In this document: piece by piece, positions 53,760-64,000 of the stretch
Layout: the number at the start of each line of letters is the position of its first letter
How positions within the stretch are numbered: the stretch's first letter is position 1
Source: Phymatolithon calcareum
Taxonomy: Eukaryota; Rhodophyta; Florideophyceae; Hapalidiales
Direction: 5' to 3'
NCBI GenBank assembly: GCA_977006965.1
Contig: OZ345383.1
Span: 1,922,001 to 1,986,000 of the forward strand
Length of the DNA stretch: 64,000 nucleotides
Translations under genes and position numbers: made by a program
Notes under the pieces: model-generated
Seen by the model: the letters and a program-made list of their open reading frames with translations, nothing else
Database searches by the model: none
What the model was told of the DNA's origin: nothing

Positions 53760-56257
53760 TGATCAAAGCTTCTCAGCTGATGTGCTTGAGTTCAAGAGAC
53801 TCATTGTCCGTGTTGTTCTGGAGGCCGCAATGACCAGTTGGCGGCACAATATCTCATCTCATCTTTCATGCTGTCGCCGGATTGGCCGTCAAGCGTCTGA
53901 TGTATTTTGCCGTGCTACAATACACCTGTAGCCCTTTTATTGTTCCGGAACATATGCACGTTGCGGAGAGGTGGGTCGAGCCACATATTTTGGACAGAGC
54001 AAAGAGTAGAATATGTGTGGGTCGTCGTGCTCAAAAGAGAGCATAGCTAGTTCCAGGAGGCTCGCGGCGGATGCGTCGGTGCATGGGCTAAGAATAACTT
54101 CGTTGTCCCTATCATACGGCTAACGAAGCGGTTGGTGGTGGAGCAAAACTGGCAACCGCTGAAGCAATACGAATGTTCTTTCGGCAGGACGAAAGAGTAA
54201 AAGAAGAGAGAACGTTAATTTGACCCAGGCGATCTGAACTTGGGTGGCCGTCTATTTCGTAGTGTCTCCCTTCGCAACCTGTTCCTCTTCGTTCGTCATG
54301 TACGACCTTCCGATGGGAGAAAAGATCGACGATGACGACGAAACTTTTATGAGCAATGTCTATTTGGTCGAGGACTCCACTGATGTACAGACCTAGACTA
54401 TGATAGAACAGGGGCGTACAATGTTTTCCAGCAGCACTGCTTTATCGATACAAACTCTCGGAGAGATTAGCATGTACACCGCCGCGAAGCTGTGCTGTGT
54501 AGGACTCGTGCCTTTTTGTACGTAAGCGACATCAACCGTGCTTTTCGGGGCACGCTTAGCTTCGAAGAGATGACATGGGAATATCATCGTCGTGGCCGTG
54601 CACCTTCTTCCATTGGGTAACACACTGAGCATTATCGGAAGCACGTATTTTCCGACATCCGCGTGTTCATCGGAAAGCTGCATGTGTGTCGTGCAGTAGA
54701 AGCTCGTTGAAAGGGATCATGCGACGGTTATGGCATATGGAGGAGATCTTGAAAGTATGGGAGAGAGGCAACATTGCCTAGTTCTTCCTCTCCAGCTTTT
54801 TGTGTACCATGTCAAGAGTCCCTACCGATAGTTCAGATGGAATCTGTCTCATCATCCACTGTCCGAAATACCACCATTGACTTTGCAAAGACAAGCGCAG
54901 CTGAAGAAGGTGCGATATGTCTGCGTATTGATGTGTGTCCAGTCCACGTGCCAAACGCAAAGTTTGGGTTCAGAGCCTTATGAGTTCCGAAGTGCCTTCT
55001 CTACGTTCCGTATGCTCCTTTCAGGACGCGTTCCCTCGCAGCACCCACAGAGGTCCTGTACCGCGCGTGCATATTGCACCACAGGAAGATATCCGCTCTA
55101 CAGCGGTTACTAAATTGAAAGAGTGAATTCTTTTTTTCTTCCTAATCGGCAGAAGCGCAGTTTCTCACTCCATCAACTTCTAACCATTCAGAAATGTTAG
55201 TGCTCCTAAGGGCTTCGCCAAGCATACATTTTAGCTGACCTATGAATTTGCGCCTTGCAGTGAAATGGATTCCCGCAACCTGGGTAGAGCAGTCCCGCGA
55301 CGTTGCAGGCGGTGGCGTGGACCATTTCGATCATACTGTTGTCTGCCCCGTCTTCTTAATCCACTAATGGGTGCCCTTTCCCCGGTTGGTCAGGGCTTCA
55401 ACAAGCGTTAATAGAAAGCACTGGGAATAAATCCGGCGATAGGTGGGAGACTTCAAATGGGTCAAGGAGTCTTCCGCCCTAAATCTTCTCGCGCTGATGA
55501 TCTGCGGGGTGGGGAAAGTGGTGGTCTTTTCCAGTCCCCGCTTCTCGTTATTGTCAAGTGCGCAACCTGAGCATTACACTGCGAAACGGGTGTTCCCATC
55601 GCTCATTTGTCCGGGGATGGCCCTTCCTGAGGGTAAGGCGCGATATGTGCTCGCTTCGCAAGAGCATGCAAGACGCTCTCCGGCCGAGTGAGCCGCGGTG
55701 GATCAGGGTCGATAGTAAAAACGATGGGAGCGTTGAGCACTGGTCGAGAGCATGGCATTTCTTTTGTCAAAGACGTTTAAAGCAAACCCCTTATATTGGA
55801 CCTCCGCAGAAGAGCTGAATGTTGGCAGAGATTGCAGTGTCCTGGAAGTGTCGCCGCAATCGAGATCCCTCTTCATTAGTTGAGGAACGTCCCTGTAGCG
55901 AATCGTCAGTTTAACCCTGCTGTCTCGGCGATCGCGAGGGGCAGAGTGTAACCTTGTAGCAAAAAACTATCTGTATCTGTTACTTTTTTGTCTCCCCTCG
56001 ACCCTGAGCCTTCGATCTCTCTTTCAGTATATCACCTATTTCGACAAGCCCAATGCTGGTAGAAACCCTTCCTGGGCCGCAGATGGCGTACAATAGCCAT
56101 ACGGCGTCAATACGGTCCAATATCCGACGCGAAGGGTATAGAATTCCACCAATTAGCAATAAACCTGGGAACCGCAGTGGCAATGAATCGGCACTTGTTA
56201 GACGTATTGAGTCCTAGTTAGGAGGCCTGAGAGCTAAACAGCGACTTATAAAGTCGC
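53760..56257. other. Gene-poor stretch, no supported gene
   Basis: Short open frames only, for example 54393-54683 minus. No domain recognised. A U6-like fragment at about 54440-54475 was examined and rejected. Confidence 0.4.
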
Positions 56258-56570
56258 TTTCTTTCTTTCTTTCTTTATTGCAGATGACGTCAATTTTTTA
56301 AGTTAACGCCTAAACTTGCTCTCGAGCATGTTCTCTTCGTTCAAATATTGGATTATCGCTACGGGTTTCTCTCTGCACAGATCTTCTACCGTTTTGCTCC
56401 GAACTCTGCCGATGAATTTCCGTCGACTAACAGCCCGACCCGAACAATGTAGGATCATATGTTCCACAGTTTCCTTCGCACCATACGGGCATTTCTTGCA
56501 CATTGGGTCGTGAGGAAGTGGCTCATTCTCGTTGTGTCCATGGTGAAAGCTGGCGACGATTGGACACTTC
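56258..56570 (-). mobile_element. LINE 3' end with C-terminal zinc knuckle
   Basis: The minus strand encodes a continuous C-terminus of a non-LTR polyprotein: FHHGHNENEPLPHDPMCKKC, then ETVEHMILHC (a CCHC-like knuckle) and a stop near 56303. A 3' UTR ending CTGCAATAAAG and an (AAAG)n tail follow. The first ~150 bp match 32330-32488 almost exactly. This portion shows no stops, so the family was active recently. Confidence 0.75.
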
Positions 56571-56699
56571 CTCTGCGTGTGCAGTGCAGTGTGGCGAGAG
56601 TTTCAGATTCATTACTACAAATGCCCAATGTACAGTATTTCATGGCTGGCTCACAAATAGCAACAACAGTGCATGTATGCGTCAACTTTCCAGTGCCTC

Positions 56700-57433
56700 T
56701 TGGTCAGGACACACCGCATTTCCACTTCTTGCTTAGTACGGATTTCTCCTCTTTTTGATATATTACACAAAAGCATTCCAGCACACGTACGCTGCGAGTT
56801 TATAATTAAAGTTGAATGTTTGGTCTTGCGCGACTCTAATCCCGTAGACTTAGGTCGATTAGACAGTCGTTTGTTTCAACAGGGGATCTGGTCATTAGAA
56901 CATTTCTGCGCGCAAATCATTGTACGGCGTATGCACGAGATATGAAAAGTCGATGGCAGAAGTGGAGCGGCAGCACAGCTTTACCAGTGCTGCAGCCAAA
57001 CTGGGGTTTCGTGAAGGCCGATGAGAATTAAGAATATGCTTTGATGAGACTAGAATCGTGAGGTGAAGTTTCTCAGATGTGCACATCCATTCAGAAAGGG
57101 ATTTTCTATTGGCCTATCACCTACGATCATTTTTATACTTCCACGCATCTGGAGGAGCATCTCAAGCAGCCGAGGAATGCATCGTAGGAATGGGATTTTA
57201 TTGTCAAAAATCAGTTCGTGTTATGATCATGATGACAGTCTCATGTACCACCTGCACTGCAGTGCACTGCACTGCGCGAGTCGTCTTCACCGTATCTCTC
57301 CTACTGTACTTCCAATGTCATTGATTCTGATGATGGTCGAAAAGAGCAAGACGCCACTCTAATCTTAGTGCTGATTAGTACTTGAGAAACAATTGGCGCC
57401 CAAACTCTCTTCGCCTCGCCGCATCACTGCAAA
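56700..57433. other. Region upstream of anthranilate synthase
   Basis: Contains the presumed promoter. No clear TATA element; CACTGCAGTGCACTGCACTGC at about 57256 is a small quasi-repeat. Confidence 0.35.
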
Positions 57434-59239
57434 ATGCAAACCCACGTTACCGCTTTCGTGCCATCGAAAGGCCTGCCTTTTACTACTTCCTTCAGGAACG
57501 TGCTCAAATCGCCGCAAACCAAACGATCAGTCCACCAGCCACGCACTCGTCAATGTCCAGTCGCAAGCATTGCCGAGCGGCCACGTGTTGCCGGAGGCGG
57601 TATCGCTCGACCTGCAGAAGATTTTGACTTGTACGATGGCGCTGATGCATTTGAGTTTTCGCGTCTGGCAAAGGGCGAAGGCGTCCGCATGGTCCCAATG
57701 TGGCGCAAACTGTTTTCGGATCAGCTCACCCCAGTGGTTGCATACCGCTGTCTGGTGAAAGAAGGCGATGACGATGTGCCGTCTTTTCTGCTCGAAAGCG
57801 TCCACACTGGTGAACGTGTTGGCAGATACAGTCTCATCGGCGCTCGTCCCGTCACGGAACTACTCGCCTATGCTAACAAAGTCACAGTCACCAAACATCT
57901 GAGCGGTGGAACTGTTTCCGAAACGAAAGACTGTGCTGATCCGTGGGCTCTCGCACGAGAAATCTCAGAGGATTTGACACCTGCCATTCCTTCTAGTTTA
58001 CCCGGTGGAAAGTCGCTGTTTAGCGGTGGATGGGTTGGATACGGCGGATACGACACTGTTCGATATCACGAACCTGGAAAACTGCCTTTTGAGGCTGCAC
58101 CAAAGAATGATTTGGGTCTCCCAGATTTGCATCTCGGTTTGTACAGGGACGTTATCGTGTTTGACCAGGTTGAAAAGGTTATATACATCGTGCATTGGGC
58201 AGACTTGCAGGAGCACAATACTGATGACCGTCAGATTGCTATTGAGAGGGCACATGAAGCAGGATGCAGGCGGCTTAGTGATATTGCCCAGGTTATTTCG
58301 AAAGGCGAGCCGCTAAGCACCATTTCTGCAGGCTCGGTGACGATCAACACCGATGCAGCGACTGGGAGAAAGAACAAAAGCAATATGACGCGAAAGCAAT
58401 TTATGGAAGCCATTGAGAAGGTGAAATATCACATAGCAATTGGCAATGCATTTCAAATCGTATTTTCGCAGCGCTTTGAACGCTGGAGCACTGCGGACCC
58501 TTTCTCAGTGTATCGTTCTCTGCGGATTATCAACCCTTCTCCGTATATGATTTATATGCAATGTAAGGGCTCAACTTTGGTAGCGTCCTCCCCGGAAATC
58601 CTCACAAGAGTGGAAGGGGGAGTGCTGACAAATCGTCCCTTGGCCGGCACTCGAAGACGTGGGTTGACCGCCGAAGAAGATGCCGAATTGGAGAAGGAAC
58701 TATTGGCAGACCCAAAGGATCGCTCCGAGCACATCATGCTCGTGGATCTGGGTCGAAATGACGTCGGAATTGTGGCAGAATATGGCACTGTGAACCCGGA
58801 AGAAATCATGAAAGTTGAAAAGTACTCCCATGTTATGCACATCAGTAGCACAGTTACAGGCAAGTTGCGGAAGGGACTTACTTCTTGGGACGCCTTGCGT
58901 GCGACGCTGCCGGCGGGCACCATAAGCGGTGCTCCGAAAATTCGCGCGATGCAGATTATCGACGAATTAGAGCCGACGAAACGTGGTCCGTATGGTGGGG
59001 CCATTGGTTACGTGTCTCTGTTGGACCACATGAATATGTCGTTGGCATTGCGGACAATGGTGGTGCCAAACAAGCCAATGGTGAACTCAGATGGGTTGAA
59101 GGAGTGGCAATACATGCTTCAAGCAGGCGCGGGTATAGTTCATGAATCGGATCCAGATGCAGAATTTACAGAAACCGTTAACAAGTCCATGGCGTTGTCC
59201 AGGGCCATAGATTTGGCAGAAACGGCGTTTAGTCAATAG
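57434..59239 (+). CDS. trpE: Anthranilate synthase component I, plastid-targeted
   Basis: A single-exon frame of 601 residues from an ATG. About 60 N-terminal residues are Ser/Thr/Arg-rich without acidic residues, as in a plastid transit peptide. The mature enzyme has the N-terminal TrpE domain with the tryptophan-binding LLES (SFLLESVHTGERVGRYS). The chorismate-binding domain carries the motifs YMIYMQCKGSTLVASSPEIL, RPLAGTRRRG and AGTISGAPKIRAMQII...RGPYGGAIGYV. It converts chorismate to anthranilate with glutamine ammonia delivered by component II, the first step of tryptophan synthesis. No amidotransferase domain is fused, so a separate TrpG is needed; in many red algae that gene is plastid-encoded. 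The LLES motif suggests retained feedback inhibition by tryptophan. Confidence 0.96.
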   Translation: MQTHVTAFVPSKGLPFTTSFRNVLKSPQTKRSVHQPRTRQCPVASIAERPRVAGGGIARPAEDFDLYDGADAFEFSRLAKGEGVRMVPMWRKLFSDQLTPVVAYRCLVKEGDDDVPSFLLESVHTGERVGRYSLIGARPVTELLAYANKVTVTKHLSGGTVSETKDCADPWALAREISEDLTPAIPSSLPGGKSLFSGGWVGYGGYDTVRYHEPGKLPFEAAPKNDLGLPDLHLGLYRDVIVFDQVEKVIYIVHWADLQEHNTDDRQIAIERAHEAGCRRLSDIAQVISKGEPLSTISAGSVTINTDAATGRKNKSNMTRKQFMEAIEKVKYHIAIGNAFQIVFSQRFERWSTADPFSVYRSLRIINPSPYMIYMQCKGSTLVASSPEILTRVEGGVLTNRPLAGTRRRGLTAEEDAELEKELLADPKDRSEHIMLVDLGRNDVGIVAEYGTVNPEEIMKVEKYSHVMHISSTVTGKLRKGLTSWDALRATLPAGTISGAPKIRAMQIIDELEPTKRGPYGGAIGYVSLLDHMNMSLALRTMVVPNKPMVNSDGLKEWQYMLQAGAGIVHESDPDAEFTETVNKSMALSRAIDLAETAFSQ

Positions 59240-59341
59240 TTTTCAAGGGAAGAAAATATCAAGTTTTTTACAAAAGAACACAAGCGATTTGTTACCATCG
59301 AGGAAGGGAAATCCGCTTGCGTGCCGTATACGTAAATAAAG

Positions 59342-60526
59342 TCACCATCGCAAAAGAGACGGTCCTGACGGCAACCAAGATGAGAAGGAATGAATGCCAG
59401 TGTCGGCGTGGAGCCAACCGAGCACTGGACTGGAGTCACTCCATCCTCCAGTCATCCTCCACAACAAACGAATCGGTGCTAAAGCTTTATGTGCCAAATA
59501 CGGATGCACAGCACTGGTGTAACATGAGACCCGGAATCCGTTCACCATAATTTCTCCGGCGTTAGTGTGAGGATTAAATCGCCCAGGTTCCCGAACATTT
59601 TCCTCGACCTGCGTGACGCGGATAGACGAGGTTTCCGTATCGAGCACATCGCCCACTCGAATTGCAGAGGCAATCTTCATGAAACCCTTCGAAAACACGT
59701 AATGACCCGGTGATACAGTCAAAAGTCCGCCATCCTCCGTCGTGAAACGCATGTATTCCCCGCTCACTGAAAAATCTCTGTGAGAGAATGCAATCACGCT
59801 GGATGACTCCAAATTCTGCGCAACTCGTGCCTTGCTACCATGGTTTAACGCATCCATGCGCACCCTAGACCCGTCGTGAAGCCGAACGGTCGCAGAGGCA
59901 GGGAAACATGCAGGTTTCCTCTCTGTCTTGCTTGCCGCTTTAACAGCAGAAGCGCTGCGGTAAACGCAGCGCTTCGGATTCGGCACGCCAGTTTCAAACA
60001 TGAGCAGGTACTTATCGCCATCTAGTAGATTAGAAAGACCCAGTTCCGGTACCGACCTTGTGCTGTTGCGGACAAATGCAACCAGTGTACCCTTGCGGAA
60101 TTTGTAAGTGCCGCAAACTCGGTCTCCAAACGCCTCCGTCCCGACGATTGCCTTGGTTTTCATCAGTTGTTTCAGAAGACCCCGATCTTCATTCGAGCTC
60201 AGTGGGAAAAGATCCGCGTTGTTTGCGACTCTCTCCTGCAGCCTGGTGCTATCCAACAGCACTGTGAACGGTTTATCACCGGTCGAGGTACATTTGACGC
60301 CCTTGCTCACTTCGATGGAATTGTGGAAAAGACGGATGTAACCGCCGCCCGCGCCGCTGGACTTGTACGACGTATGGCGGATGACTTGGGGACATGACTT
60401 GTTTGTGGTGGGACCAGCCTTGGACAAGCTGAATACACCCTTAATGTCGCCTGTTGTTGCACAAAACGCAAGTCGGCCGAAAGAACTGGCGAAAACAACA
60501 ACAAGAAGCAGGAAAACCGTATTCAT
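59342..60526 (-). CDS. Secreted protein with hedgehog-type HINT (Hog) autoprocessing domain
   Basis: A single-exon frame of 394 residues from the ATG at 60526. Residues 1-22 form a clean signal peptide (MNTVFLLLVVVFASSFG...AFCA). Residues 25-205 are an unrecognised extracellular domain with several Cys. A HINT domain begins at C207 (ACFPASATV), the nucleophile. It continues with LTVSPGHYVF (H275), a GDVLDTE strand and the hedgehog-like end GFRVSCYTSAVHPYLAHKALAPIRLLWRM (C335). This last block matches animal Hog domains (SCY...AH.A.AP.R). Such domains cleave themselves at the Cys and can attach a nucleophile such as a sterol to the N-part. No hedgehog signalling domain is present. It converges on trpE (102 bp apart). 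Confidence 0.9.
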   Translation of the reverse strand: MNTVFLLLVVVFASSFGRLAFCATTGDIKGVFSLSKAGPTTNKSCPQVIRHTSYKSSGAGGGYIRLFHNSIEVSKGVKCTSTGDKPFTVLLDSTRLQERVANNADLFPLSSNEDRGLLKQLMKTKAIVGTEAFGDRVCGTYKFRKGTLVAFVRNSTRSVPELGLSNLLDGDKYLLMFETGVPNPKRCVYRSASAVKAASKTERKPACFPASATVRLHDGSRVRMDALNHGSKARVAQNLESSSVIAFSHRDFSVSGEYMRFTTEDGGLLTVSPGHYVFSKGFMKIASAIRVGDVLDTETSSIRVTQVEENVREPGRFNPHTNAGEIMVNGFRVSCYTSAVHPYLAHKALAPIRLLWRMTGGWSDSSPVLGWLHADTGIHSFSSWLPSGPSLLRW

Positions 60527-60714
60527 TTTCCTCTGCACGTTTGCTTGGCACGAGAGCTTGACGTACCTCACGCTCGACCAAGTTTTAGGGGCACCGGTGC
60601 TTTGGTGCCCTGGGATTGACGACCTCGATATCGCTACATGGAAGTGAGCAGGAAAACGCAGTGTTGGTTAATTTCTGATGAGCCAGGCTGAAAACAGTGC
60701 AATCGCGGACGTGA

Positions 60715-60746
60715 TTTGATACCGTACAATATTGTACCGTATCAAA
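60715..60746. repeat. 32-bp palindrome with one mismatch
   Basis: Sixteen-base arms (left arm TTTGATACCGTACAAT) with a single C/C mismatch. Confidence 0.75.
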
Positions 60747-61476
60747 AATCCAAATTTTCGGGGTACGTTCGCTACTTTGGGATAGTTTCCTGTATTATAC
60801 TGTATTCTCAATTTTTTCAAATGTGCGCAATATGATACGAGGGTACGTCAACCAAAATCTATTGAGAAAATTCACTACAGTACATGGCCACCCCTCGCCG
60901 AACCTACTACTCACCCCTAGCCAAGCGTATTGTCATAGTTCACCCTAGCCGAAAGTACTACTCATCCGTTTGTGAAAGCAATCTATGCGACAGTAAAATT
61001 TATTGCGCGCGCCATGCTTTATGATAGATCCTGGGAGATTGCAACTTTGACAACGTCGTCAAAGCTTGATCCAGCGTAGTCGCCCACCTGTAGCACGAGC
61101 TCCTTTTCCATGATTTCAGAGTGGTTCGTGCGGGAGCGTTGTGAGTTAAGCGTGCTTACAGTGCGCCGTCGTATTCGCAAGGGATGAGTATTAGGTTTGG
61201 GTCGGGATGGCCATGTAGTGAATTTTTCCCACTTTTGGTGGCCATGTAATGAATTTCCTCAAAATCTATTGAACGCAATGAAGGATTCTTGTCTAAACGA
61301 ATACTTAAAGCGGCTCAAATCACTGGGATGCTCAATTGTGTGCTCGTCGAAGACATTCCGCTGCACTCGGCGCTTGTAGACCACTGCCACGACGGTGTAG
61401 ACATCCGATCTGTGATCCAGCTTTTTACGATTTATTCTTATGTTTTGCGACGTTATTGTGTATTTTTTAAAATACA

Positions 61477-61566
61477 TATTAAAAAGCAAAAATTAGAAAA
61501 ACAAATAAATTTATGTGTTTTTTAAAAAAACATACATAAATTTATTTTAATTTTTGCTTTTTAATA
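61477..61566. repeat. AT-rich foldback, about 90 bp
   Basis: Arms start TATTAAAAAGCAAAAATTA and contain AATAAATTTATG. The left arm has an 8-nt insertion relative to the right. It sits directly beside the MITE that follows. Confidence 0.65.
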
Positions 61567-61608
61567 CAGCCTGTTCAAAAGTTTGAACATCTCTGTGGAT
61601 TCTACAAG

Positions 61609-61979
61609 CAGGGGAATGTTAAGGGGGGGAGAAACGCAGACCCTGTGTCATACCGCTTTTCCAAGATTATCATATATCGAGCCCGTTTGAAAAAGAAACA
61701 TTAGGGCGAAGATCGCATCATAGAAATACCAGAGAAATAAAAGGAAATCATGGGAACATTAGGAGTTCCTAATGTAGCGGCAGCTCTCGTTGCTCGACTC
61801 GTTTCTTGGTAAGAAATAACTAGAATTAAGGTTGGCGTCAAAGCTTTGGCGACAATTTTTGATACAGCGTTATCCTCATAAATCGCTATGCACAACGCGC
61901 GCCTCGTTTTTATTAGAATGTATGTTACTAAGTGATATGACACCGGGTCTGCGTTTCTCCCCCCCTTAACATTCCCCTG
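61609..61979. mobile_element. hAT-like MITE, 371 bp, with 7-bp target duplication
   Basis: Terminal inverted repeats of about 45 bp start CAGGGGAATGTTAAGGGGGG and are nearly identical (one difference, T/G, before GTGTCATA). The element is flanked by the direct repeat CTACAAG on both sides (61602-61608 and 61980-61986). The CAGGG start suits the hAT superfamily, whose usual duplication is 8 bp, so class assignment is tentative. No transposase is encoded. The matching termini suggest recent mobility. Confidence 0.8.
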
Positions 61980-61986
61980 CTACAAG

Positions 61987-63085
61987 ATACAGATTTTCAA
62001 CTGCATACCTACTTGCTTGCAAATGCGTCCACCTCAAACTGCTCTCGGGATGCCGCTGTCTGCCAGCACAGCAGTGGGCTGTGCGCAACGAAGTTACCTT
62101 TCCGATCGTCATATTGGAAACGATTTATCAGTCGCATCTTTCAGTCTGGAAGCCGTACGCCGAATGTAGCGCAGAGTCATGAAGTTCTTCAAATTGCGAA
62201 ATAAACGGTATCTTTCTGAAGCTCCCGGTTCTGGGTCTGTGCAGTGGCGCTTAGCATAAGAGCCTAAACGCAAACATCAGTATCACTTCGTCATCTTATT
62301 GGGGGCTCTAATAGCCAAAACCTTTTAGAAGTTCTTGGAGAAGCCGATTGACAATATCGAAGTTTTAGCGTTTTCAAAACACAAAAGCTCACGTTTCAAT
62401 TCAATATCCAACATGGAAACTTCGGGATACTCTCGGTCAACATTGTTCCCCCGCGTGACATATAAAGTGGACCAATTTTCCCCCTCGAGGCCCCTCAGGG
62501 GACCAGAGGTGGTTTTTCGTAGACCACCGAACCGTGGAACAACCACCTTAAGAAGCTCTTCCTTGGACAGAATAAGTTGCCCCAAGCGTCACCAGATGCG
62601 TTGGTAACTTTTAAATAAAAATCTACTTTTCTTCTTCGGCCAACATTGTATTGTGTTCAATCCACAGAATACTTGAAAAGAGGGATTTGGTGCTCCCTGG
62701 GGGGGACAACTAGTCTCTGTACATATGCTGACACGGCACTTAGGAAGTGATCCTCAGGACTATCCTTGCAAAAAGCGCTGACGCACTGCAGTCGAATCAC
62801 AATAAAACAAGGTAATCAATTTTATCCCCGATGCTGTACTTGGCAAGCGGCATCTGCAGCCCACTGACAACTGCTTCTTTCTACTTGAAATTAAAAAGAT
62901 TCAGCCTGCGGCAACAGTAAATCGACAAGACACTTGCGCTGTACAACACGGGCACGTCCCAAAGCATATACCTGTGAAACCAGACGCCCTGTCCAGCCCA
63001 TCCGCTGCGCAAATTATTGTTGTACAATTCAGGTATGTCCCCACTGGCATCTTATCAACATACATGACAATGCCATTCCGCGCCG
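61987..63085. other. Intergenic, weak relic
   Basis: A minus-strand frame at 62325-62585 is protein-like (KEELLKVVVPRFGGLRK) but lacks an ATG. A possible second exon of the bZIP-like gene below may lie near 62800-62885. Nothing is certain. Confidence 0.3.
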
Positions 63086-64000
63086 TCACACTTGATGGGA
63101 CTGTTGCAACTGTTTTCTCTTTTCTAAAGCTCTCATTTTTCGCTTCTGGTTGCTGCGAGCCGCCGACTCTCGACTCTTCAGCACCTTCTGGAATTTCTGC
63201 CATTCCTCCTTGCTCGTAAATCCTTCTACTTCCCACTGTTCCTGTGGTACCGCCGACTGCATTCCGGTCTGACCCGGCAACGGGGCAATGACCACTGGGT
63301 GCAACGGACGAACAATAGGTTGTTTTTTCCTCCGCCCGCGACCAGGTCGCCTGGTCGGCGAGGATTTCTCAATCGTGACTCGAGGGCGAAATACGGTCGG
63401 GGAAGGCGCCATGGCCATGGATGCGACTGCGGTATTCAATATAGGACCCGGCACCGGACGCAACGCTGCTCTCTGGAAGGTCACTTCGCCAGATCCAGCG
63501 TTGGTCACGAACCTGTCTGCCAGTGGCAGACATGATTGTGCACCCAGGGCGACGCCGATTGGAAGTTGCGACGCAATCGACTCGGTTACCGGAACCTCGT
63601 TGCTGAAATCTGTGCTGTTGCTGCACAGGTCGGTGGCAATCAACGCTGGATGCACAACCGGATTTCCCGCGCTTGGTATGTCCAACGAATTCTCGATAGT
63701 ATGTGATGTTGCGTCGTCGAAAGATGCGATATATTCGACAGAGTCCCCGGAATGGACTGGAGAGGGGGGCTCAATTTGGAAACGCGGCTGTCCCGGTGGA
63801 AGAGAAGGATTAATGGGGCATTCACTGAGCCGATTCTGGATGGCCCAAGAGTACAAGCGTGACGTTTCCGGGGTGAGAGGGCCACCCTGCAGATCGCACT
63901 GCGTAAGCTGCTCGGTCAATTCCATGGGGCCGCCTCCACGAACGTAGTGGAAACTTGTGCCGACAAAATTGCCAACATGGGCGGACATGTTGGACGCGTT
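63086..64000 (-). CDS. Second bZIP-like protein, 5'-partial at window edge
   Basis: The frame is open to the window end, with codons for N-A-S-N before the first ATG at 63988, so the true start may lie outside. The visible 300 residues begin with the box shared with the 14586 gene: GTSF, GGG, CDL, then RLYSWAIQNRLS (residues 10-55). A Ser/Pro-rich linker follows, with a basic RRPGRGRRKK patch at 213-222. The C-terminal basic region is SRESAARSNQKRK (272-284), again with Asn where bZIPs have the invariant Arg. The zipper is very short (to residue 300), so either an intron continues the gene or it dimerises differently. Probably a nuclear DNA-binding regulator of the same family. Confidence 0.7.
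   Translation of the reverse strand, partial: NASNMSAHVGNFVGTSFHYVRGGGPMELTEQLTQCDLQGGPLTPETSRLYSWAIQNRLSECPINPSLPPGQPRFQIEPPSPVHSGDSVEYIASFDDATSHTIENSLDIPSAGNPVVHPALIATDLCSNSTDFSNEVPVTESIASQLPIGVALGAQSCLPLADRFVTNAGSGEVTFQRAALRPVPGPILNTAVASMAMAPSPTVFRPRVTIEKSSPTRRPGRGRRKKQPIVRPLHPVVIAPLPGQTGMQSAVPQEQWEVEGFTSKEEWQKFQKVLKSRESAARSNQKRKMRALEKRKQLQQSHQV

Larger units (their letters stand above)
60527..61608. other. Repeat-rich intergenic region
   Basis: Holds the palindrome at 60715-60746. Inverted GGTGGCCATGTA..TGAATTT units lie near 60860-60905 and 61200-61275, and a local tandem CTACTCA.CCCTAGCC at 60905-60970. A long AT-rich foldback lies at 61477-61566. Confidence 0.5.

Noticed and set aside
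54440-54475. U6 snRNA-like words (CGATACA, AGATTAGCATG)
   Set aside because: The ACAGAGA box is not intact and the similarity does not extend into the rest of U6.
1-64000. CRISPR arrays, bacterial operons, rRNA genes
   Set aside because: No regularly spaced repeat-spacer array, no Shine-Dalgarno-led gene strings and no rRNA core sequence were seen; genes have spliceosomal introns.

Overview
The window is nuclear DNA from an intron-bearing, photosynthetic eukaryote, most likely a red alga (Rhodophyta). I infer this from several signals. Genes for RNA polymerase II (RPB3), replication factor C (RFC3), cytosolic ribosomal protein S16 and a Yippee protein are interrupted by short GT-AG introns of about 50-290 nt, or flanked by genes that are. 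Two products look plastid-targeted: an anthranilate synthase with a long leader, and a cyanobacterial-type DUF6816 protein with a twin-arginine lumenal signal. A secreted protein carries a hedgehog-type HINT domain. A tRNA-Ile gene is disrupted in both its D-loop and its T-loop, a disruption style best known from the red alga Cyanidioschyzon. The species itself cannot be named from the sequence.

Layout. 0-6.5 kb: a Harbinger/PIF transposase relic and unidentified coding-like fragments. 6.7-10.2 kb: a compact minus-strand block (DUF6816 lumen protein, RPS16, GNAT acetyltransferase). 10.2-14.5 kb: gene-poor. 14.6-16.4 kb: a large bZIP-like regulator. 16.4-22.4 kb: gene-free and unusually rich in perfect palindromes. 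22.5-24.6 kb: a four-finger C2H2 protein converging on RFC3. 24.6-34.3 kb: a mostly repeat-derived region with relics, a five-exon Yippee gene at 29.5-30.3 kb and LINE debris at 32.3-33.8 kb. 34.3-38.5 kb: a tandem pair of paralogous, degenerate hemerythrin-like proteins. 39.5-41.5 kb: a two-exon ZNF706/SERF-like gene converging on RPB3, then the disrupted tRNA-Ile gene. 41.8-42.3 kb: a probable ornithine decarboxylase antizyme gene needing +1 frameshifting. 43.4-48.2 kb: a C11orf68 (Bles03)-like gene, a PH-domain kinase and a small Cys-rich membrane protein. 49.7-53.8 kb: a SIP5-like RING protein and a D-amino-acid oxidase. 57.4-60.5 kb: anthranilate synthase component I converging on the HINT protein. 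61.6-62.0 kb: a hAT-like MITE. 63.1-64 kb: a second bZIP-like protein sharing an N-terminal box with the one at 14.6 kb.

The genes are mostly unrelated housekeeping, regulatory and metabolic functions with no operon-like logic. Convergent pairs are packed about 90-290 bp apart, while gene-poor stretches hold transposon debris, TACAG microsatellites and unique palindromes. The observations most worth following are the antizyme-like frameshift gene, the doubly disrupted tRNA, the bZIP family with an undescribed conserved box, the degenerate hemerythrin-like pair with a repeated GR-x-[LM]-S motif, and the palindrome cluster.
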